From JBQTII01 sp052387905 (GTDB taxonomy: Bacteria; Actinomycetota; Actinomycetes; Sporichthyales; Sporichthyaceae): a stretch of DNA of 64,000 nt. The stretch is from assembly GCA_052387905.1 (NCBI GenBank), contig JBQTIR010000021.1:24915-88914 (forward strand), given 5' to 3'. The notes under the pieces were generated by a model, which was not told the DNA's origin, did no database searches, and saw only the letters and a list, made by a program, of their open reading frames with translations. This document shows, piece after piece, positions 18,766-27,915 of this stretch. A program made the position numbers and the translations under genes. Every line of letters starts with the position of its first letter. The first letter of the stretch is position 1.

Positions 18766-20013
18766 CTAGTACCTCATCGCCTGGTTGGGCAGGGCCTGGA
18801 GCTTGGCGAGGGTCGCGGGAGTCTGCGCCTCCATCCACTCGACGAGCTGGATGAAGGAGATGCAGCGCGTGTCCGGGTTATCGCAGGTCTCGGTGACGAA
18901 GTCCGCGAGTGCATCGCCGTAGATGCCGCCGTTCCACGGCGCGAAGTGGGCGCCGAGGATTAACGGGGCCCGGTTCCCCTGCGATACCGCCCGATACGCG
19001 TTGCGGTAGGTGTCGAGTACCTGCTGCCGCATCGCGTCCCAGCGGCTCGCGGGTGCGGGCGCCGCACCGGACTGGCGCTCGTAGAAGTTGTAGTCCATCG
19101 AGAGCACGTAGTCCCCGCTACCGGCCATCCGCAGCACCTGCATCGGGATGTCCCACAGGCCGTCGCTGCGCTGCTCGGGCCAGTTCAGGTAGCCGTAGCC
19201 GCTGGTGTCGTAGCGGAAGCCGCGCGCCACCAACGCCGGGAAGAGCTCGCTGCGCTTGCCCTCCAGGCACGGCGTGCGCCCACCGACGATGTCGTCGGGA
19301 CCGAAGGGCAGGGCGGCCGCGCCCGGGGCGTCGTTGTAGGTGCGCCAGTCCCGCAGGAACGCATCGAACTGCGCGATCTCGTTGCGCCAATCGGCCGTGG
19401 ACCACGCCGCGACACCGCTGGATCCGCAGAAGTGCCCGTTGTAGTGGGTGCCGATCTCGTCACCGTCGAGATAGGCCTGACGGGCGAACTCCAGGCGCAG
19501 CCGCGCGTCGGCGGCGGTCTTGCTGAACCCGATCTCCGAACTGCCCACCGGCTTGCCCGGCGGTCGGTAGAGCGAGCGCTTGTCCTCAGGAATCAGGTAG
19601 GTGCCGGAGAGAAAGAAACTCATATCGGCCCCGGTGCGCCGGCCGACGTCGATCCACCGACCCCACTGCTCAAGGTTGCCGCCGCCGTCGAAGGACACGA
19701 CCACGAACTGCGGAGCGCGTTCACCGGCGGCCAACGCGGTGGCGGTGAAGGCCGCCGGCGCCCTCGCCGTCGCACTCGCCGACGGGCTCGGCTGGGGAGA
19801 GTCGTTCATGCCGGGAGCCACGGGAGCGCTGGGTGACGACGTGGCGCCGGGTCCGGCCGCCGGGTCCGGCGCCGAGGTGGCGCTAGGCAGGTCGCGGTCG
19901 GAGGTGGTCGCCAGGCCGAGGCCGACCAGACCGGACAGCGTCGCGGCGACGACCGCCACCGTCACGGTGGCGTTGCCGCCGATCCCCATCCCGCCCCGCC
20001 AACCTCGCCGCAC
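18766..20013 (-). CDS. Membrane-anchored polysaccharide-deacetylase-like protein
   Basis: A 415-residue protein with a short basic N-terminus, one hydrophobic signal-anchor (about residues 14-38) and a Ser/Pro/Ala-rich linker to about residue 95. The extracellular domain follows. It starts QFVVVSFDGGGN, a NodB-type motif 1 with the catalytic-type Asp, and has GDEIGTHYNGHFC, matching the metal-binding HxxxH of motif 2. It also has a Cys pair region (RTPCLEG, ETCDNPDTRC). This places it near the carbohydrate esterase 4 polysaccharide deacetylases; the overall match is loose and activity is uncertain. Start is the GTG at 20013. An ATG eight codons downstream (19989), preceded by GGCGGGGCGGG, is a real alternative that would remove the basic residues. 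Confidence 0.7.
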   Translation of the reverse strand: MRRGWRGGMGIGGNATVTVAVVAATLSGLVGLGLATTSDRDLPSATSAPDPAAGPGATSSPSAPVAPGMNDSPQPSPSASATARAPAAFTATALAAGERAPQFVVVSFDGGGNLEQWGRWIDVGRRTGADMSFFLSGTYLIPEDKRSLYRPPGKPVGSSEIGFSKTAADARLRLEFARQAYLDGDEIGTHYNGHFCGSSGVAAWSTADWRNEIAQFDAFLRDWRTYNDAPGAAALPFGPDDIVGGRTPCLEGKRSELFPALVARGFRYDTSGYGYLNWPEQRSDGLWDIPMQVLRMAGSGDYVLSMDYNFYERQSGAAPAPASRWDAMRQQVLDTYRNAYRAVSQGNRAPLILGAHFAPWNGGIYGDALADFVTETCDNPDTRCISFIQLVEWMEAQTPATLAKLQALPNQAMRY

Positions 20014-20071
20014 AGCACGACGGTAGGGCTCAGCTCCCCCGGCCGGGGGTGATTTCGCCCAGTTGAGGAAG

Positions 20072-20395
20072 TCAGGCCGCGGTGGCCGAGGATTCCGAGG
20101 TCAGCAGGCCAGTCAGGGGTCGCGCCGCCGGCACCAGCGGTGCGCGCGGCCCTTCGACGTGGGTAACGAGGACCGCCCCCCATAGCGCGGCGATCGCACC
20201 CGCCGCGAAGGCGCCGCCCACCGCGGCGAAGGAGTGGTCCCCGTCGGCCAGGCCCTGGGCCAGATACATGAAGGCGAGCAGCCCGAGCACGCAGGCGAGC
20301 AGGGTCAGGCAGTAGGAGTAGAGCCGCAGCCGGCTCAGCCGGCGCGCTTCGAGCTGCCACGCCGGGACAACGGTGATGTCGGGCGCGGGACGCAT
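20072..20395 (-). CDS. Small membrane protein of unknown function
   Basis: A 107-residue protein with two clear transmembrane helices (about residues 26-46 and 56-78) and a basic N-terminal stretch RRLSRLRLYSYC. No known domain was recognised. It lies 58 bp upstream of the deacetylase-like gene on the same strand, so the two could share a transcript. The opposite side is the divergent metalloprotease gene across a 257-bp gap. Codon use and the ATG at 20395 look normal for this genome. Confidence 0.65.
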   Translation of the reverse strand: MRPAPDITVVPAWQLEARRLSRLRLYSYCLTLLACVLGLLAFMYLAQGLADGDHSFAAVGGAFAAGAIAALWGAVLVTHVEGPRAPLVPAARPLTGLLTSESSATAA

Positions 20396-20652
20396 CCGCC
20401 GATTATGTGTCAGATGCGGACACGGCGCCGCCGCGTTGCCAGGTCTTGAGCAGGTCGATAAGGCGCGCTGCCGGGTGGAGGCTGGCTCCAGGGCCTGACA
20501 GCTGCGACACAGGGTGTTGCGGTGTGCTGCTTTTTCCCAAGCCCGGGACCCGTCCCGATATCAGTGCTTAAGCTCGCGCAGAGGGCACTCACCAAGCTCA
20601 TCCGGGTTTCGTCCCGAATGTGGTGCGGGTAACAACACTGGAGGGTCATCGC

Positions 20653-22533
20653 ATGCCGCGTCACCACAAGCCGGGTTCTCGTTCGATAGCGCTGCGATCC
20701 ACCGCAGTCCTCAGCGCCCTCGGGCTGGCGGTCGGGCTCGCCGTCGCCATGCCGGATCAACGGGCTCTTGCCGCTGCAGACGTCCACGCCGACGAGCAGG
20801 ACAGCGCGCTGGACCCAGGAATCGTGGGTCATCTGCCGCACGATCTGACCTTCACCCTGTCCCCCGAGCTGGCCCAGATGTTCGGGCGCTCCGCGGTGAA
20901 CGCCGACGAGGCGATGGATCTGCTGGCCACCCGCGGCACATCTCTGAACGCGGCGATGCCCGGCCTCGTGCCCGCCGAGACCCCGGCGGTCGGGACCAAG
21001 CGCCTGTGGCCGGCGTTGGACGCCAGTGGCAACACGCCCACTGCGTTGCCCGCGGTCGGGATCTTCCTGAAGGAGTACACGCTTTCCGGCAAGCGCGACA
21101 ACATCGAGGTGTGGGTCGCCAGCGGTGCTGACGAGATCTCCACGGGCACCGCGTTCCCCGAGGGCGATTGCCGCGCGACCAAGGCGGACCCCACGGTCGT
21201 GACGCCGGCCCAGGCACAGTTCCTCGCCGATGAGTTCCAGGAGAAGCAGCTGCCGAAGGAGACGAAGTTCTTCTCGGTCGCCCCCTCGCGCAACGGCACC
21301 GCCTCGATCGGCCAGCTCGGGCCGCTGGGGCTGGACTTCCGGGGCGGCGGGGATTCCACCGTCGCGCTGATCGACAACGTCCGGGACCCGAACTTCTACG
21401 ACTTCGAGAACAACCGGACCTACATCGCCGGCTTCTTCGCCCCGATCTTCAACGTCCTCACCGACCGCAACGTGATGACGATCGACGCCTTCGACTGGCT
21501 GCACCGCACGGGCAAGAACCCGAAGAACGAGCCCGACGACGACATCTGCCAGTCGCGTCCGGCGCGTCCCCAGCTCTACGAGAGCGTGTTCGCTCACGAG
21601 TACCAGCACCTGCTGATGAGCTACACGGACCCGGGCGAGACCATCTGGATCAACGAGGGCCTGTCGGACATGGCGCCGTTCTTCGTCGGTTACGCCGATC
21701 CCAAGCGCTCGATCAAGCAGACCCGCGCCGAGAGCCACATCTACTGCTTCCAGGGCTACGGCGAGACCAAGGGCCCGTCGAACCCCAATCCGAACGCCTG
21801 CGGAGGCCCGGAGAACTCGCTGACCGCCTGGGAGGACCAGGGCGGCGGTTCGGACGTGCTGGCCGACTACGGCAACGCCTGGTCGTTCCTGCTCTACCTG
21901 TTCGACCGTTACGGCGCCGAGCTCATCTCCGCGCTGCACCGGGACGGCATGCGCCAGGGCCTGCCCAGCGTCCAGGCGGCCCTCGACGACGTCGCACCCG
22001 GTACGAAGGTGCAGGACCTGGTGCACGACTTCCAGCTGACGAACCTGCTGGACAACATCGCCAGCGACCCCGCCGTCGACGTGGCCGGGGTCAAGCGGTC
22101 CGCGATCACCACGGACAGCCTGCGCGCCGAGATCAACTACCGCGTCGACGAGGCCTACCTGCGTCCCGGCGCATCCCCGAACGGCGCGGACTACGTGGTC
22201 CTGCGCAAGGGCGGGGAGGACCTGGCCGGTTCGGCCCTGCGCAGTCTCGTCTTCGCCGGTGCCCCCACGGTGGTGAGCAACGACGAAGAGGTCGCGGTCG
22301 AGAACTGGAAGCTGCGGCTGGTCGGCCTGGATTCCGCGGGCAAGTCGCGGGTCCTGGTGAAGACCTTCGACTCGGCGTTCAACCTGACCCTGGCGGCGAA
22401 GGCGCTTGGCGCGTTCGACGGGTTCGACACCGTCATCGCCGTGGTCAGCCACGACGACACCCAGGAGCTGCTCTCCGCCTACGCGCCGTACGCGCTGACC
22501 GTGAACGGAGCTCTGCAGAAGGGCGGATCCTGA
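20653..22533 (+). CDS. Secreted HExxH zinc metalloprotease
   Basis: A 626-residue secreted gluzincin-like metalloprotease. After a signal peptide (MPRHHKPGSRSIALRSTAVLS to about residue 38), a propeptide-like region precedes the catalytic domain. The zinc site is HEYQH (His 315, Glu 316, His 319), followed by WINEGLSDMA, in which Glu 335 is the likely third ligand. The spacing and the NEGLSD block fit the M30 (hyicolysin-like) and related peptidase group. Paired cysteines occur (DICQSRP, IYCFQGYG, NACGGPENS). The ATG at 20653 is chosen over an upstream GTG because GGAGGG precedes it and the signal peptide begins here. A strong hairpin terminator follows the stop. Substrates are unknown. Confidence 0.85.
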   Translation: MPRHHKPGSRSIALRSTAVLSALGLAVGLAVAMPDQRALAAADVHADEQDSALDPGIVGHLPHDLTFTLSPELAQMFGRSAVNADEAMDLLATRGTSLNAAMPGLVPAETPAVGTKRLWPALDASGNTPTALPAVGIFLKEYTLSGKRDNIEVWVASGADEISTGTAFPEGDCRATKADPTVVTPAQAQFLADEFQEKQLPKETKFFSVAPSRNGTASIGQLGPLGLDFRGGGDSTVALIDNVRDPNFYDFENNRTYIAGFFAPIFNVLTDRNVMTIDAFDWLHRTGKNPKNEPDDDICQSRPARPQLYESVFAHEYQHLLMSYTDPGETIWINEGLSDMAPFFVGYADPKRSIKQTRAESHIYCFQGYGETKGPSNPNPNACGGPENSLTAWEDQGGGSDVLADYGNAWSFLLYLFDRYGAELISALHRDGMRQGLPSVQAALDDVAPGTKVQDLVHDFQLTNLLDNIASDPAVDVAGVKRSAITTDSLRAEINYRVDEAYLRPGASPNGADYVVLRKGGEDLAGSALRSLVFAGAPTVVSNDEEVAVENWKLRLVGLDSAGKSRVLVKTFDSAFNLTLAAKALGAFDGFDTVIAVVSHDDTQELLSAYAPYALTVNGALQKGGS

Positions 22534-22551
22534 CCCCTGCACCCCGCGCAT

Positions 22552-22586
22552 CCCGAGGCCCTGGTCCCACGGACCGGGGCCTCGGG
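22552..22586 (+). terminator. Rho-independent-type terminator after the metalloprotease
   Basis: A 15-bp stem with one G-T type mismatch (CCCGAGGCCCTGGTC / GACCGGGGCCTCGGG) and a 5-base loop begins 18 bp after the stop codon and is followed by CGTTCCCTT. It should end transcription of the metalloprotease gene. Confidence 0.8.
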
Positions 22587-22643
22587 CGTTCCCTTCGACC
22601 GATCTGCCGCGACGCTCCCAGGTAGGCCCGCTTGGATGGCGTG

Positions 22644-24122
22644 ATGAGAGCGCTGATGCGGGTGGACAAGGTGGACAAGGTACTGACTGCGGCCCTGAAC
22701 AGTCGGGAGACTCCGCGCCTTGACGTGGTGTTGCCTGCCCTGTCTCGGGCCGCGAATCACGGCGTGCTCTGGGCCGGGGTGGGGGCGGCGCTGTGGGCGA
22801 CCCGCAGTCCGGAGCTGCGCCGGTCCGCGCTGCGCGGGCTGGGCTCGTTGGCCTTGGCCAGCGCCGCTGCCAACGGGCCGGCGAAGTATCTGGCCCGACG
22901 TCCGCGCCCGGGCTTGGCGCAGACTCCGCTCGCGCGCCAACTCCTGCGCCAACCGGTGACCTACTCCTTCCCTTCCGGGCATTCGGCATCGGCGGCTGCG
23001 TTCGCCACCGGTGTCGCGCTGGAGAACCCGGTCGTTGCAGTGCCGGTCGCGATCGTGGCCCTGGGGGTCGGGGTCTCCCGCGTGCACAACGGTGTGCATT
23101 ACCCGACCGATGTCCTGGCCGGCTTCGCCCTGGGGGCGGCCGCGACCTGGGTTCTGACGCGGGCCTGGCCGGTGCGCCCCTCTGTCGGGCCGGCCGAACG
23201 CGCGCCCGCGGCCGAGGTCCCCGATCTGGGACTGGGCGCCGGACTCGTCGCGATCGCCAACCCGGGCGCCGGTGACGACGCGGCCCAGGACGTGGTGGAG
23301 GCCGTGGCCGCGGCGTTTCCGGCGGCGACGGTGCACGTGCGGGGCGAGGACGAGGACCTGCTTGACCTCCTGGGCAAGGCCGCCGGCGAGGCTACGGTGC
23401 TCGCGGTCGCCGGCGGCGACGGTTCGGTCAACGCCGCAATCACGGTTGCACTCGAGGCGGATCTGCCGCTACTGGTCATCCCCGGCGGCACCCTCAACCA
23501 CTTCGCGCGGGACCTGGGGCTGACCAGCATCGGGGATGCCCTTGCCGCAGCCGCCGCGGGCAGTGCCTGCTGGGTCGACGTCGCACGCGTGGCGGTGCAC
23601 TCCGGACCCGCGCAGGCCGACGGGCCCGGGGTGGTCTTCGTCAACAACGCCAGCATCGGGGCCTACGCCCAGATCGTCACCGCCCGCGAACAGCTGGAGG
23701 AGCGCCTGGGCAAGTGGCCGGCGATGGTCGTCGCGCTGGCCCGGATCCTGCACCGTTCGGAGCCCGTCGAGGTGCAACTGGATGGGGAGAACCACCGGCT
23801 CTGGCTGCTCTTCGTCGGCAATTGCCGTTACGCCCCGCCCGGCTTCGCGCCCTCGTGGCGCGATCGCCTCGACGACGGCCTGCTCGATGTGCGCCTCGTG
23901 GACGCCACCAGGCCGCTCTCGCGCACCAGGCTGGTCGTGGCGGTGCTCACCGGCCGGCTCGCGAAGACCCCGGTCTTCACCGCACGCACCGCCAAGCAGC
24001 TCACCGTTGTCGCGGTCGGGGATGCATTGCCGCTGGCCCGGGACGGTGAGGTCGGGGACGCTGCCCCGGGGTACTCGATGACCAAGACCGGCCGCGTCCG
24101 GGTCTACCGCGCCGACAGCTGA
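22644..24122 (+). CDS. PAP2 phosphatase fused to diacylglycerol/lipid kinase domain
   Basis: A 492-residue two-domain protein. The N-terminal part (to about residue 185) is a membrane PAP2 lipid phosphatase with all three motifs: KYLARRPRP (KxxxxxxRP), PSGHSAS and SRVHNGVHYPTD. The C-terminal part (from about 205) is a diacylglycerol-kinase catalytic domain, with VAGGDGSVN (nucleotide site) and PGGTLNHFARDLG. Such fusions are found in actinobacteria and join a phosphatase and a kinase that act on related lipid substrates, for example prenyl or phosphatidyl phosphates; the real substrate is not known. Start is uncertain: ATG 22644 is used, GTG 22641 and TTG 22632 are in frame, and the ribosome binding site is weak. 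Confidence 0.88.
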   Translation: MRALMRVDKVDKVLTAALNSRETPRLDVVLPALSRAANHGVLWAGVGAALWATRSPELRRSALRGLGSLALASAAANGPAKYLARRPRPGLAQTPLARQLLRQPVTYSFPSGHSASAAAFATGVALENPVVAVPVAIVALGVGVSRVHNGVHYPTDVLAGFALGAAATWVLTRAWPVRPSVGPAERAPAAEVPDLGLGAGLVAIANPGAGDDAAQDVVEAVAAAFPAATVHVRGEDEDLLDLLGKAAGEATVLAVAGGDGSVNAAITVALEADLPLLVIPGGTLNHFARDLGLTSIGDALAAAAAGSACWVDVARVAVHSGPAQADGPGVVFVNNASIGAYAQIVTAREQLEERLGKWPAMVVALARILHRSEPVEVQLDGENHRLWLLFVGNCRYAPPGFAPSWRDRLDDGLLDVRLVDATRPLSRTRLVVAVLTGRLAKTPVFTARTAKQLTVVAVGDALPLARDGEVGDAAPGYSMTKTGRVRVYRADS

Positions 24123-24453
24123 CCGACGTCCCTGCCGAAGTCGGCGCTCGGCGCTGGTTCACCAGCGGGACTCATCCAACCCCCCGGTCCGGCGTCTGCG
24201 GTAGTTATCGATCTGTCGAACGTGGACTGGCGGATCCGCCGCTGCGAAGCAGTTGCGGCTGCTACGACCCGCCAGGAGCTCCGGGCCGCGCGCTGGGTGT
24301 CCTACCCGCCCTCACCCGAACGGTGGAGCCGTAGGGGGGTCGAAATCCCCCAAGATCACCCGAAAGTACGGCGCCGGGACGCGGTGCGTTGCGTCGAAGT
24401 GGTCATGCGGCGCGATAAAGCGTCTCTCACCACCGCCACCGAGAGGACCGATC
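24123..24453. other. 331-bp gap before the Ltp-type gene
   Basis: No coding region can be supported here. It presumably holds the promoter of the following gene. A short inverted repeat (GGGGG...CCCCC around 24335-24352) and the ribosome binding site GAGAGGA at 24441-24447 are the only visible elements. Confidence 0.4.
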
Positions 24454-25092
<639 letters not shown>

Positions 25093-25110
25093 CCACGACC
25101 GAGCACACGA

Positions 25111-25124
25111 ACGCCTAGGGCTCT
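25111..25124. repeat. 14-bp direct repeat, left copy
   Basis: ACGCCTAGGGCTCT occurs here and again at 26128-26141. The two copies flank the terminator, the toxin-antitoxin pair and its surroundings (about 1.0 kb). It could be the footprint of an inserted segment; no integrase or transposase is present. Confidence 0.4.
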
Positions 25125-25140
25125 CGGTGGTGAGAGGGTT

Positions 25141-25173
25141 CGGCCCGCTTCGCAGTGGTAGCGAAGCGGGCCG
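25141..25173 (+). terminator. Terminator hairpin after the Ltp-type gene
   Basis: A perfect 13-bp inverted repeat (CGGCCCGCTTCGC / GCGAAGCGGGCCG) with a 7-base loop starts 48 bp after the stop codon. TTCC follows the stem. The remaining stretch up to 25389 holds no supportable gene; weak open frames lack a ribosome binding site. Confidence 0.75.
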
Positions 25174-25389
25174 TTCCATGTGGCGGCGCCGTCGGTGTGC
25201 CCTCTAGCTCGCTTCACCTCGCGGCGGTGCTCACCCGCGGCCTCCGAGCTGCCGCTCACAGCAACGCGGTCAGAATCGGCACCCTTTCGACTGAACGCAG
25301 CACCGTCGCCGTTAGTGGTGGCCGGCGCGGCTGGCATCGCTCTCATGCTCGCGGGACGAACTAATAGGCCGAACATAGGACTTGAATTC

Positions 25390-25409
25390 TGGTCCAATAT
25401 TCGGGACCA
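25390..25409. promoter_or_regulatory. Candidate operator of the toxin-antitoxin pair
   Basis: TGGTCC-AATATTCG-GGACCA is a perfect 6-bp inverted repeat with an AT-rich 8-bp spacer, ending seven bases before the toxin start codon. Toxin-antitoxin modules of this class usually repress themselves through such a site, which supports the role by position. Confidence 0.5.
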
Positions 25410-25416
25410 TCTAGAT

Positions 25417-25677
25417 GTGACGCGGTACATCATCGAGGTCGAGCTCGCCGCCGCTAGGGCCCTGAGCAAGCTCGACCGGGCCGTGCAGACGCGGCTAATC
25501 AACACCATTGAGGCGCTCGCTGAGAACCCGCGGCCCGCGGGCGCGACCAAGCTCGTTGGCCAGGACGCCATGCGCCTGCGAGCGGGGGACTACCGCATCG
25601 TCTACGTCATCGACGACACCGTCATCACGGTCACCATCGTGAAGGTCGGCCACCGAAGCAACGTCTACAAGAGGTGA
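25417..25677 (+). CDS. RelE/ParE-family toxin
   Basis: An 86-residue toxin of the RelE/ParE superfamily. The pattern YIIEVELAAARALSKLD, the basic and aromatic core LRAGDYRIVYVIDD and the C-terminal VGHRSNVYKR are the standard blocks of the RelE branch, whose members mostly cut mRNA in the ribosome. It begins at the GTG of MTRYIIEVE; longer open frame upstream has no family similarity. The toxin is encoded before its antitoxin, the reverse of the common order, and their ends overlap or nearly touch. The gene has no good Shine-Dalgarno sequence, which may keep toxin translation low. Ribosome-dependent cleavage is inferred from the family only. Confidence 0.88.
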   Translation: MTRYIIEVELAAARALSKLDRAVQTRLINTIEALAENPRPAGATKLVGQDAMRLRAGDYRIVYVIDDTVITVTIVKVGHRSNVYKR

Positions 25678-25682
25678 AGATC

Positions 25683-25937
25683 ATGGGTGACCTGCTGGTC
25701 CCGATCACCGAGGCCAAGGCCCGGCTCTCCGAGATCGTCCGCGAGTCTCAGGACCGCAACGTGCTGCTGATGAAGCACGGCCGCCCGGGTGCCGTCGTCA
25801 TCTCCGCATCGCGGTACGACGACCTGATGGAGCGCATCGAGGACATGAGCGACCGCCTCTCGGTCTATGAGCGCGAGGGCGTCACCATCGGACTGGACAA
25901 GCTCAAGGCTGAACTCGGTCTAACGGTCGGCGCTTGA
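25683..25937 (+). CDS. Phd/YefM-family antitoxin
   Basis: An 84-residue antitoxin of the Phd/YefM family. The N-terminal DNA-binding part shows VPITEAKARLSEIVRESQ and VLLMKHGRPGAVVISASRYDDL, the classic Phd pattern; the C-terminal region should wrap the toxin. ATG 25683 is preferred because AGGTGAAG lies seven bases upstream; a GTG at 25674 overlapping the toxin stop is the alternative start and would give 87 residues. It should neutralise the upstream toxin and, with it, bind the inverted repeat at 25390-25409. Confidence 0.88.
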   Translation: MGDLLVPITEAKARLSEIVRESQDRNVLLMKHGRPGAVVISASRYDDLMERIEDMSDRLSVYEREGVTIGLDKLKAELGLTVGA

Positions 25938-26127
25938 CCCCTCGGAACATGGCGAAACGCCCCACCCCCGAGGACCCGGCAGTGAGGCGTCGCGTGTAGG
26001 CCTGGCGCCGCCAGACGGCAGGTGATCGCGGTGCTACCGCACGGATACGGGTCTAGAGCAGCCGGTCGGCGAGGAACACCTAAACCACAATGAAGATGGC
26101 GTGCGGACTCTGTGCGGACTGGAGTCG

Positions 26128-26141
26128 ACGCCTAGGGCTCT
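26128..26141. repeat. 14-bp direct repeat, right copy
   Basis: Second copy of ACGCCTAGGGCTCT. Just before it, GTGCGGACT occurs twice (26101-26109 and 26112-26120). The 224-bp stretch 25938-26161 between the antitoxin and yajQ otherwise shows no gene. Confidence 0.4.
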
Positions 26142-26161
26142 GACCCGAACCACACGGCGCG

Positions 26162-26650
26162 TCAGCGGTAGTTGTCGAACTGGATCGCGAAGTCGAAGTC
26201 CTTGGCCTTGAGCAGTGCGATGACGGCCTGCAGGTCGTCGCGCTTCTTGCTGGAGACCCGCAGCTGATCGCCCTGAATCTGGGCCTGGATGCCCTTGGGC
26301 CCCTCGTCGCGGATGATCTTGGAGACCTTCTTGGCGTTGTCCTGGGAGATGCCCTCGTTGATGTCGGCGAAGATCTTGTACTCCTTGCCGGACAGCTGCG
26401 GATCGCCGGCGTCGAGCACCTTCAGAGAGATCTGACGCTTGATCAACTTCTCCTTGAAGACGTCGAGAATCGCCTTGACGCGGTCCTCGGACTCGGCCTT
26501 CATCTCGATGCGCTCACCGGACCAGCCGATGCTCGCGCCGGTGTTCTTGAAGTCGTACCGGTTGGCGAGTTCGCGCTCGGTCTGGTTCAGGGCGTTGTCG
26601 ACCTCCTGGCGGTCGACCTTGCTGACGACGTCGAACGAGGAGTCGGCCAC
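26162..26650 (-). CDS. yajQ: YajQ family nucleotide-binding protein
   Basis: A 162-residue cytosolic protein of the YajQ family, two ferredoxin-like domains that bind nucleotides and, in Xanthomonas and Pseudomonas, cyclic di-GMP as a transcription co-factor. The N-terminal block SSFDVVSKVDRQEVDNALNQ, the RYDFKNTGASIGW segment and the end FDFAIQFDNYR are diagnostic, and length is typical. It starts with GTG at 26650, shortly upstream of which an AAAGG lies. It is divergent from tRNA-Tyr with 101 bp between. Its role in actinobacteria is not established. Confidence 0.95.
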   Translation of the reverse strand: MADSSFDVVSKVDRQEVDNALNQTERELANRYDFKNTGASIGWSGERIEMKAESEDRVKAILDVFKEKLIKRQISLKVLDAGDPQLSGKEYKIFADINEGISQDNAKKVSKIIRDEGPKGIQAQIQGDQLRVSSKKRDDLQAVIALLKAKDFDFAIQFDNYR

Positions 26651-26751
26651 GATGCCCGCGCCTTTCGATGGTTGGAGTCTTTAGAGGTCGGGGAGTTGCG
26701 ATATCCTCCCAACCGCCACGGTGGCTCGTCACATGAGCCCACCGCGGACAC

Positions 26752-26832
26752 GGCAGATTGCCCGAGCGGCCAATGGGAGCGGACTGTAAATCCGTCGCGA
26801 AAGCTTCCCAGGTTCGAATCCTGGATCTGCCA
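26752..26832 (+). tRNA. tRNA-Tyr (GTA)
   Basis: An 81-base class II tRNA. The acceptor stem pairs GGCAGAT (26752-26758) with ATCTGCC (26825-26831), and A26832 is the discriminator. The anticodon loop CTGTAAA has GTA at 26786-26788, closed by a 5-bp stem. A long variable arm follows and the T arm contains GGTTCGAATCC. The CCA end is not encoded. A strong terminator hairpin follows. Confidence 0.97.
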
Positions 26833-26844
26833 CAACCCATGGCA

Positions 26845-26882
26845 GACGACCCCTGACCAGCACCAACAGGTCAGGGGTCGTC
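26845..26882 (+). terminator. Terminator hairpin after tRNA-Tyr
   Basis: A perfect 14-bp inverted repeat (GACGACCCCTGACC / GGTCAGGGGTCGTC) with a 10-base loop begins 12 bases after the tRNA. It is followed by TCGTTGGGG. It should terminate the tRNA transcript. Confidence 0.8.
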
Positions 26883-27009
26883 TCGTTGGGGTTGGGCGCG
26901 GCGGCGGCAGCCTTACCGTGCGCGCCGGGGTCCACCAGGGGCGGACCTGGGTACGATCGGCGCCGTTCGTGAAGTAGTGGGATCCGGATCCGGAGCCGAA
27001 GGAGGCGCC

Positions 27010-27840
27010 GTGGCGAGCGCTGAGGATGCCACCGAACACGCGTGGATCGATTGGGACCTCGACGGCGCCGTCGAGGCGACCGAACGTTACGCAGAGCTCG
27101 TGGCCGGCCTCGTCCTTCGTGCCGAAGGCCGGGAGAACGACGCGGTGCCCGACATGGACTGGACCATTCAGGCCTTGGCGGCGCACGTAGCGGCGGGGGC
27201 GGTGGGCTACGGGAAATACTTCGACGGAGCGGTCGAGATCGGTTATGACGTCGGCGCCCTCACCGCGTCGAACGAGAAGTTCATCACCGCCTACGGCGAC
27301 CACAGCGTGGCGCACATGGCACAGGACATCCAGGCCGGCTACGCGCACATGGCCGCGGTGGCCCGCACCCGCGGACCGTTGACCCGGATGGGATGGCACG
27401 CCGGGCCGACACCGGTGGGTGCGGTGCTCGGCATCGCGCTCAACGAGCTGCTCCTGCACGGGCGCGACCTCGCGCGGGCGGTGAAGGAGCCCTGGGAGAT
27501 CACGCCGGAGGCGGCGCGCCACGGATTTCGGGCCGGACTCGCCCTCGCGCCGGTGGTGGTCGACCGCGAACGCGCAGCGCGGGTGCCGATGACCTACCGC
27601 GTGCACGTCCCGGGAATTGTCAGCTCCGAGTGGCGCTTCGACGCCGACGGGCTCCAGGTCGCCCCCGCAGGCATGCTTGCACGAGTTGCCTGTTCGACGC
27701 GGGTCGATCCCCGCGCAATGCTGCTCGTCGCCTACGGGCGCTCCAGCGCGCTGCGGGCCAGCGCCACGGGCCGGGCCCTGGCCTGGGGCAGGAAGCCCTG
27801 GGCCGCGCTGACCCTGGCGAACTACCTCAACCTCTCCTGA
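27010..27840 (+). CDS. Maleylpyruvate isomerase-family mycothiol-dependent protein
   Basis: A 276-residue protein of the mycothiol-dependent maleylpyruvate isomerase (MDMPI)/DinB-like superfamily. The N-terminal four-helix domain shows the metal/thiol-site pattern DWTIQALAAHVAAG (first His) and ELLLHGRDLARA (Glu and His). The C-terminal part from about residue 190 resembles the SCP2-like accessory domain of these proteins. Members use mycothiol, the actinobacterial thiol, for transfer or isomerisation reactions; the substrate here is unknown. GTG at 27010 is chosen because AAGGAGG is directly upstream; an earlier in-frame GTG exists at 26977 without a binding site. Confidence 0.8.
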   Translation: MASAEDATEHAWIDWDLDGAVEATERYAELVAGLVLRAEGRENDAVPDMDWTIQALAAHVAAGAVGYGKYFDGAVEIGYDVGALTASNEKFITAYGDHSVAHMAQDIQAGYAHMAAVARTRGPLTRMGWHAGPTPVGAVLGIALNELLLHGRDLARAVKEPWEITPEAARHGFRAGLALAPVVVDRERAARVPMTYRVHVPGIVSSEWRFDADGLQVAPAGMLARVACSTRVDPRAMLLVAYGRSSALRASATGRALAWGRKPWAALTLANYLNLS

Positions 27841-27915
27841 CGCCCTGATTCCAGCCGCACAGGACGGCGATCACGGCCGGCACCGGTGCGGGCGCCGCCC
27901 ACGACGAGGCCCGGC

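Noticed and set aside
20410..22989. Long open frame on the minus strand opposite the metalloprotease and PAP2 genes
   Set aside because: The product is a low-complexity Arg/Gly/Asp/Val mix without domains, and the plus strand carries clear genes with motifs and ribosome binding sites. It is an artefact of high GC at third positions.
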